Of a DNA stretch of 64,000 nucleotides, positions 24,512 through 33,149 are shown piece after piece. The notes under the pieces are model-generated. The model saw only the letters and a list, made by a program, of their open reading frames with translations, had not been told where the DNA came from and ran no database searches. Source of the DNA: JAGNHN01 sp964590645 (GTDB lineage Bacteria; Bacteroidota; Bacteroidia; Bacteroidales; JAGNHN01); the NCBI GenBank assembly GCA_964590645.1, contig CAZPYJ010000015.1:1-64000 (forward strand), in the 5' to 3' direction. Position numbers and translations under genes: made by a program. Numbering within the stretch: the stretch's first letter is position 1; each line of letters starts with the position of its first letter.

Positions 24512-27454
24512 TCATAATCCCCCCACAACCAACTTCCCCCCCTGCTGGGTCCCTCCACTGTGACGCACCTGATAATAATACACCCCGTTCGCCAGGCCGG
24601 AGGCTGGAACCAGCTTCTGCTGAATCCCCGCATCTAAACGAATGTCCATCACCTGACGGCCCAAGACATCAAACAGAAGAATATCTGCCGCCCTGAGCCC
24701 GGGACCTGCCCGCTCAATAAAAATATAGGGCTGGGCTGGGACAGTGAATACCCGCAAAGCATCCTCCGGGGAAGGCGCATCCAGCCCCGTGGTATTGTCC
24801 ACGCTCACAGTATTGCTGAGGGCTTCTGTCCAAAGATTGCCTGCCGGATCATAACATTGCATTCCTTTCACTGATGCATAGTATTGCAAGACCTCCTGGG
24901 GTGCATTCTGGTCGGTATAGCTAATGAGGCTGCTCAGCACGCTGTCCACAAAAACAAAGGTGCCCACAGAAGGGGCATAACGGTATAGATGTGCATAATG
25001 TCCCGTTGCGATCCCCTCGTAGGGCATCCAGCTCAGGATGATGTCTCCGTTGCTGGCATTAAAGGCCTGCAGGCGCATCGTGCCCACCGCTGTGCTGATG
25101 GGAGTCTCGTTGTTGCAGGAATCCACTACCTGCAGGGCATAATGGTATTGCGCCTGAGCCGGATTGTGCAGGCTATCGGTGACCAGCCCTGCCTGATGAT
25201 AGGGGATGTTGCCCAGTACCATCCATTGATTGGGCAGTATGGCATTGCGAACCATCAGGCGGTAATGCTTTACGTCCTTCCCCGCTGGATTCTCCCAGAG
25301 TACTTGCAAACGACCACTGGCAGGATCAACGCTCACCATACATATCTCTGCATTGGAATACGGGATCACATTGCGAATGCTGACACTGGCGGTATCGACG
25401 CAGTAATGATTGTCCGTGACGGTGACCTGGAAGGAAACCGGCGGGTAAATGCTGCTCAAAGTGATCGATGGACTGGTGGCTCCGGTGCTCCAGCTGTATT
25501 GCGCCCCACCCGAAGCGGTAAGCACCAATGGGGTGCCCGGACAGTAGTAGCGGGGGCCGCTGATGTGGATGTCGGGCAGGGGGTGAACCTGAACCTCTTT
25601 ATGAAGGTGGCTGAGCCCGCAGGCATTGTGTATTTCCAGGCTGATAGTATGCAATCCGCTGCTGTCGGCGATCAGCCAGTGCGGACCCGTGCCGCTGCCC
25701 GAGCTGTGAGAGAAATTTCCGAAGTCCCAAAGCAGACTGTTCCCTCCTCCGCCCAATTCCTGGGTGGTCAGTTCGAAGAAATCATTTTGGCATACCGCAA
25801 CGGGAGTGACGATCAGTGGAGTTTTGCTTTCAAAAATATCTCTGAAGAAGAGGTGTCCATTGACCTCATACACCACCTCTACCTTGTAGGTCGTCACCTG
25901 GCTTTGGAGCGAGGCAGGGGTATGCAGATACAAGGTGTCCCCTGGCTGAGTGAGTGAGTCCAACACGACCCAGGAGGCAGTAGGGGCGTTTTTATGAAAG
26001 ATGCGGTACATCCTGAAAAGCGTATCCGGATCGTAGGGCCGGTTCCATTTCAGCTCAACCTCACCCTGGGGAAGGATGCGCTGGCAGAACCAGGATGTCG
26101 TCTTGAAAGAACTGGGAAGCACAAAGACACGGTAGGTATAGTTGTTGACTCCGGGTACCGGACAAAAGTCGTCGCTGACCCTGAAAAAGAAGTCATAATA
26201 GGGTTCTTTGTTGCTGCTCATCAAAGGAGTGTAGTAGTGGTCATCTGTTACCACCCATTCAAAGGAGGTGTTCAGGGCATAGGTGCTGACAATGGGCGGC
26301 GCGCTACCCAATGTGGCACAGGGCTCGATCAGGCAGCCTGTGTCGGACGTAAAGCCATCGCCAAACTGCACTCCATTGGCGGTCAGTATCAGGCTGGCAG
26401 GCTGGCCATAGGGCAGGTTGACCGGGATAGAATCAAGTGCAAAGAGGTTGGCTTGCAGTGTATCCCCTGCATAGACTGTATCTATGAAAAGATAGGGGGT
26501 GATAAAGCTCTTCCCGATGATATCAAATTCCGGCGGAGCATTGCTCCCGCAGGGCAGAATAACGGTCTGCAGTTCGCGAAAGACCTCGGCTATTTTGATC
26601 CCGGAGCGGAAGGCGGATAGTTTGGTCACATTCACAAAAGCGCCCTGTGTGAAGGAGCGGAGGGAAATATCGCCGGTGTAGGGATCAATATATGCCGGGA
26701 CATTACTGGGATTATGGTATATTCCCGGGAAGGGATGAGAAAAGGAATAGCCTGCATTATAATTGGTAATAGGACTGTTGGCCTGATCATTGAGGGCTTG
26801 CCCCCATTCGAAAGTGAGAGAGTCAAATTCGGGATCGAATACCTGATGGCTGGAGTTGAACGGATATCCGCTGCAGATGACGACCGGTGGGTTGCCCAGG
26901 AACCTGGGAGAGTTATCAAAGCAGGGATAGGTGTTGGTGCTCTGATAGGGATACATTATTGCGCGAAGGAACCAGGATTTGGAGCTTGATCCCGGAATAC
27001 TTGAGTTGGGGTTGCGGCAACAGCTGGTATAGGCGAAGTACCAACCGCTGGCAGGCGGCACACCATTGATGGTAATGCCATTAGGGTAGATGCTATCGCT
27101 GGTAAAAGTCCATTTTTCAAGGGCACCCATATTAGAATAAGCGGTACCAAAAGGAGTATTGGCGCATTCAATATGCATATAGGCCGTATCGGGGTGGCAA
27201 CGGGGAGAGATTTCTTCTCTGCCATCCACATTATTAGGCCAGAGATAGAGCTGAATATTCCCTGCGGGGGAATTAGAGGTAAGCGTCGCGTGATTGGGGT
27301 AGTTGATGCCTGCACATTCCCTATATACCACGAGGATGAAACGGTAATTGCCATTGGGCAGGCATTCCCAGGTGATTTCCCCGCCCATAAAGTGGGTAGC
27401 CCGCAGGGATGTCATACTGAGCAGTACAATGAGAAGGAGGAGGTACTTTTTCAT
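24512..27454 (-). CDS. T9SS-exported surface protein with Ig-like and FN3-like domains
   Basis: A 980-residue protein. The ATG at 27454 (MKKYLLLLIVLLS) gives a clean signal peptide; an upstream in-frame start would only add a leader. The N-terminal block THFMGGEITWECLPNG with YRECAG is a signature seen at the start of many large Bacteroidota surface or gliding-associated proteins. An Ig-like module (about 650-715, GGAQYSWSTGATSPS) and FN3-like stretches follow. The C-terminus has the three-part type A T9SS sorting pattern: VPAQPYIFIE, DILLFDVLGRQV and ANGVYYYQVR. The role is probably adhesion or matrix; no catalytic domain is seen. It converges with the giant protease gene, and both are probably type IX cargo. 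Confidence 0.82.
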   Translation of the reverse strand: MKKYLLLLIVLLSMTSLRATHFMGGEITWECLPNGNYRFILVVYRECAGINYPNHATLTSNSPAGNIQLYLWPNNVDGREEISPRCHPDTAYMHIECANTPFGTAYSNMGALEKWTFTSDSIYPNGITINGVPPASGWYFAYTSCCRNPNSSIPGSSSKSWFLRAIMYPYQSTNTYPCFDNSPRFLGNPPVVICSGYPFNSSHQVFDPEFDSLTFEWGQALNDQANSPITNYNAGYSFSHPFPGIYHNPSNVPAYIDPYTGDISLRSFTQGAFVNVTKLSAFRSGIKIAEVFRELQTVILPCGSNAPPEFDIIGKSFITPYLFIDTVYAGDTLQANLFALDSIPVNLPYGQPASLILTANGVQFGDGFTSDTGCLIEPCATLGSAPPIVSTYALNTSFEWVVTDDHYYTPLMSSNKEPYYDFFFRVSDDFCPVPGVNNYTYRVFVLPSSFKTTSWFCQRILPQGEVELKWNRPYDPDTLFRMYRIFHKNAPTASWVVLDSLTQPGDTLYLHTPASLQSQVTTYKVEVVYEVNGHLFFRDIFESKTPLIVTPVAVCQNDFFELTTQELGGGGNSLLWDFGNFSHSSGSGTGPHWLIADSSGLHTISLEIHNACGLSHLHKEVQVHPLPDIHISGPRYYCPGTPLVLTASGGAQYSWSTGATSPSITLSSIYPPVSFQVTVTDNHYCVDTASVSIRNVIPYSNAEICMVSVDPASGRLQVLWENPAGKDVKHYRLMVRNAILPNQWMVLGNIPYHQAGLVTDSLHNPAQAQYHYALQVVDSCNNETPISTAVGTMRLQAFNASNGDIILSWMPYEGIATGHYAHLYRYAPSVGTFVFVDSVLSSLISYTDQNAPQEVLQYYASVKGMQCYDPAGNLWTEALSNTVSVDNTTGLDAPSPEDALRVFTVPAQPYIFIERAGPGLRAADILLFDVLGRQVMDIRLDAGIQQKLVPASGLANGVYYYQVRHSGGTQQGGKLVVGGL

Positions 27455-27484
27455 ATCGATGGGTTTTGTCATTGCCGGCAGCAA

Positions 27485-27492
27485 CAAAGCTA
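27485..27492 (-). promoter_or_regulatory. Candidate -7 element for the 980-residue T9SS protein gene
   Basis: On the minus strand this reads TAGCTTTG, an exact match to TAnnTTTG, about 30 bases before the start codon. No good TTG at the expected upstream distance is seen. Confidence 0.45.
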
Positions 27493-27821
27493 TAAAAGCT
27501 TTTCAAGCCTACGTTGATGCATAGACACCAAATGTATGTGAAAGGTGTAGGGGGGAGAGCGGGTTTGAGTTTAAAGCGCAATCCCAGCCTGCAGAGAGGT
27601 TTGTGCTATAAAGACACCAAAGGCTGGTTATGGGAGGGGGTGTCACAAAGCATACCAGTGCAGGTATCCTTGGTTTAGCGGTCGAGACGGGAATCCCTGC
27701 GAGGCCTTGGTATTTGGCTTGAAAGGTCTGGTATTATGGGTGTGTAAGTAGAGGCACCACTTTTTCTGTCACACGCTTGTCACCAGGGTATTACAAGGGA
27801 AGGGATAAACCGTATTTCCTT
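27493..27821. other. Intergenic region, nothing recognised
   Basis: This spacer lies between the end of arsM and the promoter region of the T9SS gene; both genes are on the minus strand. No reading frame, RNA gene or strong hairpin with a T-tract is seen. Confidence 0.5.
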
Positions 27822-28661
27822 CTACTGTTCTTTTTCTGCATAAACCGTAATGCTGAAAATTCCATTCCCTGATTGTTTGTATGCTTCCATTTCCGATGGC
27901 TTGAGGTATTTCAGCAAGCTTTCATCCGGGATAGCAATTTGTTTTTCTTTCTGAACTGCGATGTTTACCAAACCGCTCTTGCGCATCACACTCAGATACG
28001 CTTCTTTTTCCATTGCCCCGGCAACACACCCCACATACATTTCAGCATCCTGCCGTATGTTTTCAGGCAGATTGCCTTTTAGTACTATATCGGATATAGA
28101 AAAGTGCCCCCCTGGTTTCAACACCCGCCGTATTTCGTTGAATGCTTTTTCTTTGTCAGGAACAAGATTCAACACGCAGTTGCTAATGACCACATCGGCG
28201 ATGTTGTCGGGCAAGGGTAGTTCCTCAATTTCTCCCAAAATGAATTCAACATTATGAAATCCGAGCTGGCGCGCATTCTTCTGTGCTTTGGCAATCATAG
28301 CCTCAGTCATATCAATCCCAATCACCCGGCCGCTTTCTCCAACCACCGCCCTGGCTACAAAGCAGTCGTTTCCTGCGCCGGCGCCTAAATCAATAACCGT
28401 ATCGCCTTTTTTTAGTTGGGCGAAGGCTGTGGGCAGACCGCAGCCAAGACCAAGATCGGCATCCGGGTGGTGGCCCTCCAGCCCGTCATATTCATCACCG
28501 ATCATACGGAACTCTAGTTCACCACAGCAATTGGATGAACCGCAACAAGACTGTTGCATTAACAGATTGCTGTGGCTTGCAATGGATCCATACTTTTCCT
28601 TTACAATCTCTTTTATGTTTTCCTTTTTCATTTCAATCGCTGCTTGTTCAGTTATTTTCAT
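27822..28661 (-). CDS. arsM: Arsenite methyltransferase ArsM
   Basis: SAM-dependent enzyme that methylates arsenite to volatile or less retained methylarsenicals. SAM motif: DLGAGAGND at residues 91-99. The three conserved arsenic-binding cysteines of the family are present: C74 (LGLGCGLP), C162 (ISNCVLNLVPD) and C212 (YVGCVAGA). There are further Cys pairs near the N-terminus (SCCGSSNCCG, 39-46). I chose the ATG at 28661 because GAAAGAAG lies just upstream; starts at 28691 and 28631 are also in frame. The start overlaps the arsR stop by 14 bases, so the two genes form one operon. No arsenite pump or arsenate reductase is next to it. Confidence 0.92.
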   Translation of the reverse strand: MKITEQAAIEMKKENIKEIVKEKYGSIASHSNLLMQQSCCGSSNCCGELEFRMIGDEYDGLEGHHPDADLGLGCGLPTAFAQLKKGDTVIDLGAGAGNDCFVARAVVGESGRVIGIDMTEAMIAKAQKNARQLGFHNVEFILGEIEELPLPDNIADVVISNCVLNLVPDKEKAFNEIRRVLKPGGHFSISDIVLKGNLPENIRQDAEMYVGCVAGAMEKEAYLSVMRKSGLVNIAVQKEKQIAIPDESLLKYLKPSEMEAYKQSGNGIFSITVYAEKEQ

Positions 28662-28992
28662 TGCTTCTTTCAGGATTGTTTGGATGAACACTTGAGGTGA
28701 TATGTGTAAGAAAAGTCATCAGTTCATATAGTTTTTCCGGCGAAAGACAATAGCAAATCCGGGTCTCATCAATGCTCCCCTGGATAATTCCGACATTCTT
28801 TAATTCTTTGAGATGTTGTGATATCGTTGATTGGGCAAGTCCCATCGTATTCGCCAGCTGGCCGCACTGGCAGCTTCGTTGATTTCCCAGCTCTTGCAAA
28901 ATGCTTATCCGCGCCGGATGCCCCAAGGCTTTGGCTATGCTTGCGAGGCTTTCTTGCAATTCGGTGTATGTATCGGGTTTAGTCGCTCCCAA
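28648..28992 (-). CDS. arsR: ArsR/SmtB family metalloregulator
   Basis: A 114-residue winged-helix repressor that probably releases DNA when arsenite binds. The helix-turn-helix is visible at about residues 42-70, with recognition helix AQSTISQHLKEL. Candidate metalloid ligands are C41 and C43 (SCQCGQL), in the position of the family's alpha-3 CxC, and C80 and C82 (ICYC). No ATG is available; the open frame starts at a TTG at 28992, and the exact start is therefore uncertain. It precedes and overlaps arsM, and the spacer upstream holds a palindrome that could be its own operator. Confidence 0.9.
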   Translation of the reverse strand: MGATKPDTYTELQESLASIAKALGHPARISILQELGNQRSCQCGQLANTMGLAQSTISQHLKELKNVGIIQGSIDETRICYCLSPEKLYELMTFLTHITSSVHPNNPERSNENN

Positions 28993-29010
28993 TTCCTTGT
29001 CTTTAGATTT

Positions 29011-29026
29011 ATCGCAATATTACGAT
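29011..29026. promoter_or_regulatory. Candidate ArsR operator palindrome
   Basis: ATCGCAATATTACGAT is an imperfect inverted repeat (one mismatched pair). It is located 19-34 bases upstream of the arsR start codon, where an autoregulatory ArsR site would be expected. ArsR-type operators are AT-rich palindromes; the assignment is by position and symmetry only. Confidence 0.5.
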
Positions 29027-29165
29027 ATTATGCTATGCCTAGAATGGTTTTTTAATTCTTTTTTGAACCACTACCGGGTTTCAGCTGTTGCTTATGTCAA
29101 GAGTTATTTTAACAAATGGCCTGTAAATCAATGTTATAGTTAAATAAATAGAAAGAAGCAGCACA

Positions 29166-29684
29166 ATGGAAAACAAAACAAAATGGGTCATCGACCCTAT
29201 GCATTCAGAGTTTACCTTCAAGGTGAAGCATATGATGATTTCGACCCTGACCGGGCGTTTCGAGATGTTTGATGCCACCGCCCTCACCAATGGCGATGAT
29301 TTTGCACAGGCCGAGGTGGAAGTCAGGGTGGATGTGGCCTCCATCAGTACCAATAATGCCGATAGAGATGCTCACCTGAAGTCTGATGACTTCTTCAATG
29401 CGGCCCAGTTCCCCGAAATCCTTTTCCGCTCAAAATCCTTTGACGGTAATACCCTGGTGGGCGATCTCACGATGCGGGATGTGACCAAAGAGATCAGCCT
29501 GGAGGTGGAGTTCAACGGCATTGCGGTAGATCCTTACGGTCAGACCAAAGCAGGTTTCGAGCTCAGTGGCGCGGTGGATCGCAAAGCTTTCGGACTAAAG
29601 TGGAATGCCATTACCGAGGCGGGCAGTGTGGTGGTCTCCGATACCGTGAAACTTTTAGTGAACGTCCAGTTCACGAAGCAGTAA
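29166..29684 (+). CDS. YceI family lipid-binding protein
   Basis: A 172-residue YceI-like lipocalin-fold protein. Family members bind isoprenoid or other long-chain lipids. The sequence begins with the typical WVIDPMHSEFTFKVKHMM and continues with the conserved HLKSDDFFNAAQFPEILF and GDLTMRDVTKEISLEVEF, ending in a strand pair. No signal peptide is visible, so this copy is cytoplasmic as annotated. The gene is divergent from arsR, with 173 bases between the starts, and no functional link to arsenic is evident. A palindromic hairpin follows 26 bases after the stop. Confidence 0.92.
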   Translation: MENKTKWVIDPMHSEFTFKVKHMMISTLTGRFEMFDATALTNGDDFAQAEVEVRVDVASISTNNADRDAHLKSDDFFNAAQFPEILFRSKSFDGNTLVGDLTMRDVTKEISLEVEFNGIAVDPYGQTKAGFELSGAVDRKAFGLKWNAITEAGSVVVSDTVKLLVNVQFTKQ

Positions 29685-29710
29685 GAGTCAGCTTTGACAA
29701 TATTTATAGG

Positions 29711-29738
29711 TACTGCCGGCTTTTGGAGGCCGGCAGTA
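29711..29738 (+). terminator. Hairpin downstream of the YceI gene
   Basis: A perfect 10-bp stem (TACTGCCGGC with GCCGGCAGTA) surrounds an 8-base loop 26 bases after the stop codon. No T-tract follows, so it may be a terminator of unusual type or a stabilising 3' end. The rest of the spacer up to 30026 shows nothing recognisable. Confidence 0.45.
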
Positions 29739-30026
29739 TGCTTATAGACATATCAGCATATCAGGTAGTTTTTCTCATTCTTCCATCGCCACATCAGGTG
29801 GCGTAGTGCCCGAAGCGAATCAGCAGGTCGGCCAGGAAGCTACCCTCTCTTGCTTAATACAACTTCTCCAGAATCCGGACCCGCTTTTCTGCGGCGCCCC
29901 AGGAGAGATGAAGGAGAGCTCCAATTTCCTCTTCGGAGGAATAGAGCAAAAATGCTATAAAAAAAAGCTTTTACAGGCTTCAAGGATAATTAGCCATACT
30001 TTTAGGGGGTACTAAAGACGTATTAT

Positions 30027-31088
30027 ATGGCCGGATCTCATAACACAAATGGACTTTCTGCCGGTGGCCATCGCCATCCCTGCTTTGTTATGGGGAATAC
30101 CCGCCATCCCCTGGATTGGAATGCAAATCGATCGGGAGACCAGCTTGTGGCTGCTTTCCTCGGATTCGCCTTAGGCGACGCTCTGGGTGTTCCTTATGAG
30201 TTTCGAAGCCGCGACCAGATGCACAAAGATCCCTGCACTACGATGACGGGCTATCGGACCCATAAGCAGGCTCCGGGTACCTGGTCGGATGATACCTCGC
30301 TTGCGATGTGCCTGGCGGCATCCCTGGCCGAAGGCGATTATGACATTGAGGATATCGCACGCAAATCCATTGTTTGGCGGGATGAGGCCTATTGGACAGC
30401 GAGGGGAGAGGTATTTGATATTGGGAAAACCACCTCTGCATCACTGTCCCGCCTGAAAGAGAACCTGGATTCCGGGGATCACTTTACTTTTTTTGCCCAG
30501 GCTCAAGAAAACATTGAGATGGAGAATGGCAATGGTTCTCTGATGCGGATATTGCCTCTTTTATTCCATCTCAAAGGCGACACAATAAAGGATCAGTGGG
30601 GAAAGGTCAGGGAGGTATCCGCCTTAACCCACCGGCACATACGTGCACATATGTCTTGTCTGATCTATCTCAGGCTGGGGGAGATGATTTTTAATGGAAA
30701 GACGATTCAGGATGGCTATGATTTGATGCGAGAAGATATCCGGGCTTTTTGGGATGAGATTGCTTATCCGGAGCAGGAACGGGCGATCTTGTCGGGGCTG
30801 ATCACCGAAGATGTCTCCGAAAGGAAGCAGCCTGAGATACGTTCCAGTGGCTACGTGATCGATTCCCTGGAGGCAGCCTTATGGTGCCTGCTCACTACCA
30901 CGGATTATCAAAGCGCTGTTTTAAAGGCGGTGAATCTTGGGGGCGACACAGATACCATTGCCGCACTCACCGGTGGACTGGCCGGCTTGCATTACGGTTT
31001 GGATGCACTCCCTGCAGCCTGGCTTGAACTCCTTGCCCGCCGCGAAGACATTGAAGCCCTTGCCATCGACCTGCATAGGTTCTGTTAG
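30027..31088 (+). CDS. ADP-ribosylglycohydrolase family protein (DraG/ARH-like)
   Basis: Predicted dimagnesium hydrolase that removes ADP-ribose from modified targets. It shows the family opening FLGFALGDALGVPYEF (about residues 44-59), the metal-binding SDDT at 87-90 and GGDTDTIAALTGG with D307 and D309. The fold is all-helical. The length is 353 residues; the first ~35 residues are not conserved, and an alternative ATG exists at 30090. No ADP-ribosyltransferase lies nearby, so the substrate is unknown. The stop is followed by dispersed repeats and the tmRNA gene. Confidence 0.9.
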   Translation: MAGSHNTNGLSAGGHRHPCFVMGNTRHPLDWNANRSGDQLVAAFLGFALGDALGVPYEFRSRDQMHKDPCTTMTGYRTHKQAPGTWSDDTSLAMCLAASLAEGDYDIEDIARKSIVWRDEAYWTARGEVFDIGKTTSASLSRLKENLDSGDHFTFFAQAQENIEMENGNGSLMRILPLLFHLKGDTIKDQWGKVREVSALTHRHIRAHMSCLIYLRLGEMIFNGKTIQDGYDLMREDIRAFWDEIAYPEQERAILSGLITEDVSERKQPEIRSSGYVIDSLEAALWCLLTTTDYQSAVLKAVNLGGDTDTIAALTGGLAGLHYGLDALPAAWLELLARREDIEALAIDLHRFC

Positions 31089-31239
31089 TCTGCCACTTCA
31101 GACGTTAACGCTCATTATCAGCACACCTTGGTCTTCTTTTTCTCGCTCTCATTCTCACGCTCACACTTTGCCAGCGGGCGCTACCTTCGGTGATCCCCTT
31201 TTTGCGCTACATTAGGGTGAGTTTGAATCATTCGCTTGC

Positions 31240-31318
31240 CCTTCGACACTCCTCGACACACTTCGACTGCCCTTCGGTTGCGCTACCCTCGACTTCGCTC
31301 GGGTAGCGGGCGAACGCC
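31240..31318. repeat. Dispersed GC-rich palindrome
   Basis: A hairpin-forming segment has GCTACCC (31282-31288) paired with GGGTAGC (31301-31307) and TCGACTTCGCTC in the loop. Flanking TTCGACTGCCCTTCGG words relate it to the other dispersed repeats of the window. No gene is present. Confidence 0.6.
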
Positions 31319-31359
31319 CATAGTATAGAAACTGTGTGACGGATTTTGGTACTACTGAT

Positions 31360-31991
31360 CTATTTCCCCACACTCATCCTTCACACTCCAAACTGAAAAT
31401 ACCCGGAATACAGTGTGAGTGTGAGAGTGAGACTTGAGAAAACAGAGTGAGCGTGATCGCTCTCGCTCTCACGCTCACTCTGTTTTGTGGAGCTGCGGGC
31501 GGTACCTTCGGTGATCCCCTTTTTGCGCTACATTAGAGTGAGTTTGAACCATTCGGTTGCCCTTCGTGAAAAGGAATAGTGTGGAGGTTTTTGTTCAGCT
31601 GACGTGTTCCCCTCCACACTCATCCTCCACACTTCAAACTGAAAATACCCGGAATACAGTGTGAGTGTGAGAGTGAGACTTGAGAAAACAGAGTGAGCGT
31701 GATCGCTCTCGCTCTCACGCTCACTCTGTTTTGTGGAGCTGCGGGCGGTACCTTCGGTGATCCCCTTTTTGCGCTACATTAGAGTGAGTTTGAACCATTC
31801 GGTTGCCCTTTGTGAAAAGGAATAGTGTGGAGGTTTTTGTTCAGGTGACGTGTTCCCCTCCACACTCATCCTTCACACTCCAAACTGAAAATACCTGGAA
31901 TACAGTGTGAGTGTGAGAGTGAGACTTGAGAAAACAAAGTGAGCGTGATCGCTCTCGCTCTCACGCTCACTCTGTTTTGTGGAGCTGCGGG
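31360..31991. repeat. 246-bp tandem repeat containing copies of the tmRNA terminator
   Basis: Marker TGTTTTGTGGAGCTGCGGG occurs at 31481, 31727 and 31973, exactly 246 bp apart. Each unit holds a 14-bp-stem hairpin (CAGAGTGAGCGTGA with TCACGCTCACTCTG; hairpins at 31439, 31685 and 31931), TACCTTCGGTGATCCCC, and a CTCCACACTCATCC block. The copy next to ssrA is the functional terminator. The other two carry the same hairpin plus the last 12 bases of the tmRNA acceptor, then diverge. A partial, more diverged fragment is seen from 31182. Confidence 0.9.
31931..31978 (-). terminator. Rho-independent terminator of tmRNA
   Basis: Read on the minus strand, AAAACAGAGTGAGCGTGA pairs with TCACGCTCACTTTGTTTT around a 12-base purine-rich loop. 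This gives an 18-bp stem (one G-U pair) whose 3' arm ends in a T-rich tail. It starts 2 bases after the tmRNA 3' end. Confidence 0.8.
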
Positions 31992-32346
31992 GAGTCGAAC
32001 CCCGGTCCAGGCAAGCAGCAAATATGCTTTCTACACGTTTAGCCTCTTATTGTGTTTTCGAAGAAATGCTGGCCTGAAGCCTGCCCACATTTCCCTTATT
32101 CCCTGAATTTCATCGCTGCATCGGGACGCTGCAGCAACTATTCCGGCATTTTCGACGCTCCGGCCGGGACGCTGCCAGACAGAGCTTCCCGGGGAACGCT
32201 TGGGGCACTAAGCTTTCTGCTTAGGCAGCCAAGGCGTAATCAGTGTTGCCAGTTATTGGCTGTGAAGCTGGTTGTTAACGGGCCTCATCTTCAACGCCCG
32301 ACGTGCTTACATACCCACTTCCTTGCTGTCAAAACCAGTCAGCCCC
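31980..32346 (-). ncRNA. ssrA: tmRNA (transfer-messenger RNA)
   Basis: Rescues stalled ribosomes and tags the nascent peptide. On the minus strand the 5' end GGGGCTGACTGG pairs with CAGCTCC at the 3' end (one G-U), and a T-arm (CGGGG, TTCGACT, CCCCG) precedes the discriminator A at 31980. The terminal CCA is not encoded. The mRNA-like part reads GNTDYALAA followed by TAA at 32250-32221, a tag ending in the usual ALAA. The mature length of about 367 nt is normal for a one-piece tmRNA. The resume codon is inferred to be GGC. smpB is not in the window. Confidence 0.95.
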
Positions 32347-32369
32347 AGGTGTAATGGGTTGAAGGTGTG

Positions 32370-32377
32370 CAAATTTA
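32370..32377 (-). promoter_or_regulatory. Candidate -7 element for ssrA
   Basis: The minus strand reads TAAATTTG, an exact TAnnTTTG match, 24 bases upstream of the mature tmRNA 5' end. This implies a short 5' precursor removed by RNase P. The upstream -33 element is not clear. Confidence 0.6.
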
Positions 32378-32410
32378 CAAAAACAATGCCATAGAAAAAA
32401 TAAAACAATC

Positions 32411-33121
32411 CTATTGCATCGGCACTTCCATAAGCAATATCCGGCTGCCGGAGGTCACCTTTACCTCCATCCTGTCTGTATCCCATATCCCTATCCCATC
32501 TCTTTCTGCTAAGGATTGCCCCGCGATATCCGCAGTTCCCCCGAGTATGAAAGCATAGACCCCATTGCCTTTCTTCTTTATGTTGTATGGGTGTACCCCC
32601 TCATTGTCAAAATATCCAAGATGAAACCAGGCATCCTGATGGATCCATACGCCTGCATCTTCCGGATGAGGAGAAAGTATCTGGAAGAAAGCATTCTCTT
32701 TCTGCAGTTCCCTGATCGATATCTGATCATAACGGGGGTTCACATCCCGCTCCCTGGGGAATAACCAAATTTGAAGGAAACTGACCTCTTTGTCCGGATT
32801 TAAGTTGTATTCACTGTGCTGAACCCCTGTGCCTGCACTCATCACCTGGATGTCACCTTCTCTGATTACTTTCACATTCCCCATACTGTCACGGTGCTCC
32901 AGATCGCCCTCCAGCGGAAGGGATATGATCTCCATATTGTCGTGCGGATGCGTCCCGAAGCCCCGGCCCGGTGCTACGATGTCATCATTCAGCACCCTAA
33001 GCACCCCGAAATTTATCCGCTCTGGATGATAATATTGTCCAAAACTAAATGTATGATGGGAATCAAGCCAGCCGTGCTTTGCGTGCCCCCGGCTCTCTGC
33101 TTTATGTAGGATTGTTTTCAT
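32411..33121 (-). CDS. Pirin family protein (quercetin dioxygenase-like cupin)
   Basis: A 236-residue bicupin. The metal site in the N-terminal cupin is intact: H58 and H60 in THPHDNMEI, H102 and E104 in QHSEYN. The start HKAESRGHAKHGWLDSHHTF is typical of YhhW-type pirins. Enzymes of this group can oxidise quercetin; the physiological substrate is usually unknown. I chose the ATG at 33121. The reading frame stays open upstream to about 33265, but that part is translated intergenic repeat. The end lies 64 bases from the ssrA 5' end, with both genes on the minus strand. Confidence 0.92.
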   Translation of the reverse strand: MKTILHKAESRGHAKHGWLDSHHTFSFGQYYHPERINFGVLRVLNDDIVAPGRGFGTHPHDNMEIISLPLEGDLEHRDSMGNVKVIREGDIQVMSAGTGVQHSEYNLNPDKEVSFLQIWLFPRERDVNPRYDQISIRELQKENAFFQILSPHPEDAGVWIHQDAWFHLGYFDNEGVHPYNIKKKGNGVYAFILGGTADIAGQSLAERDGIGIWDTDRMEVKVTSGSRILLMEVPMQ

Positions 33122-33149
33122 AGGCGGGAAACGCATTCTCCGGAGCGAT

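Noticed and set aside
24989..26620. Two long plus-strand reading frames within the 980-residue T9SS gene
   Set aside because: Both are antisense to a protein with signal peptide, Ig-like module and sorting domain, and show no domain themselves.
29806..30015. 69-codon plus-strand reading frame between the YceI and ADP-ribosylglycohydrolase genes
   Set aside because: No recognisable motif or convincing start signal; probably chance.
31973..32010. Possible tRNA gene from its T-arm and acceptor end
   Set aside because: The partner 5' half lies about 350 bases away and a GNTDYALAA tag frame is present, so it is tmRNA.
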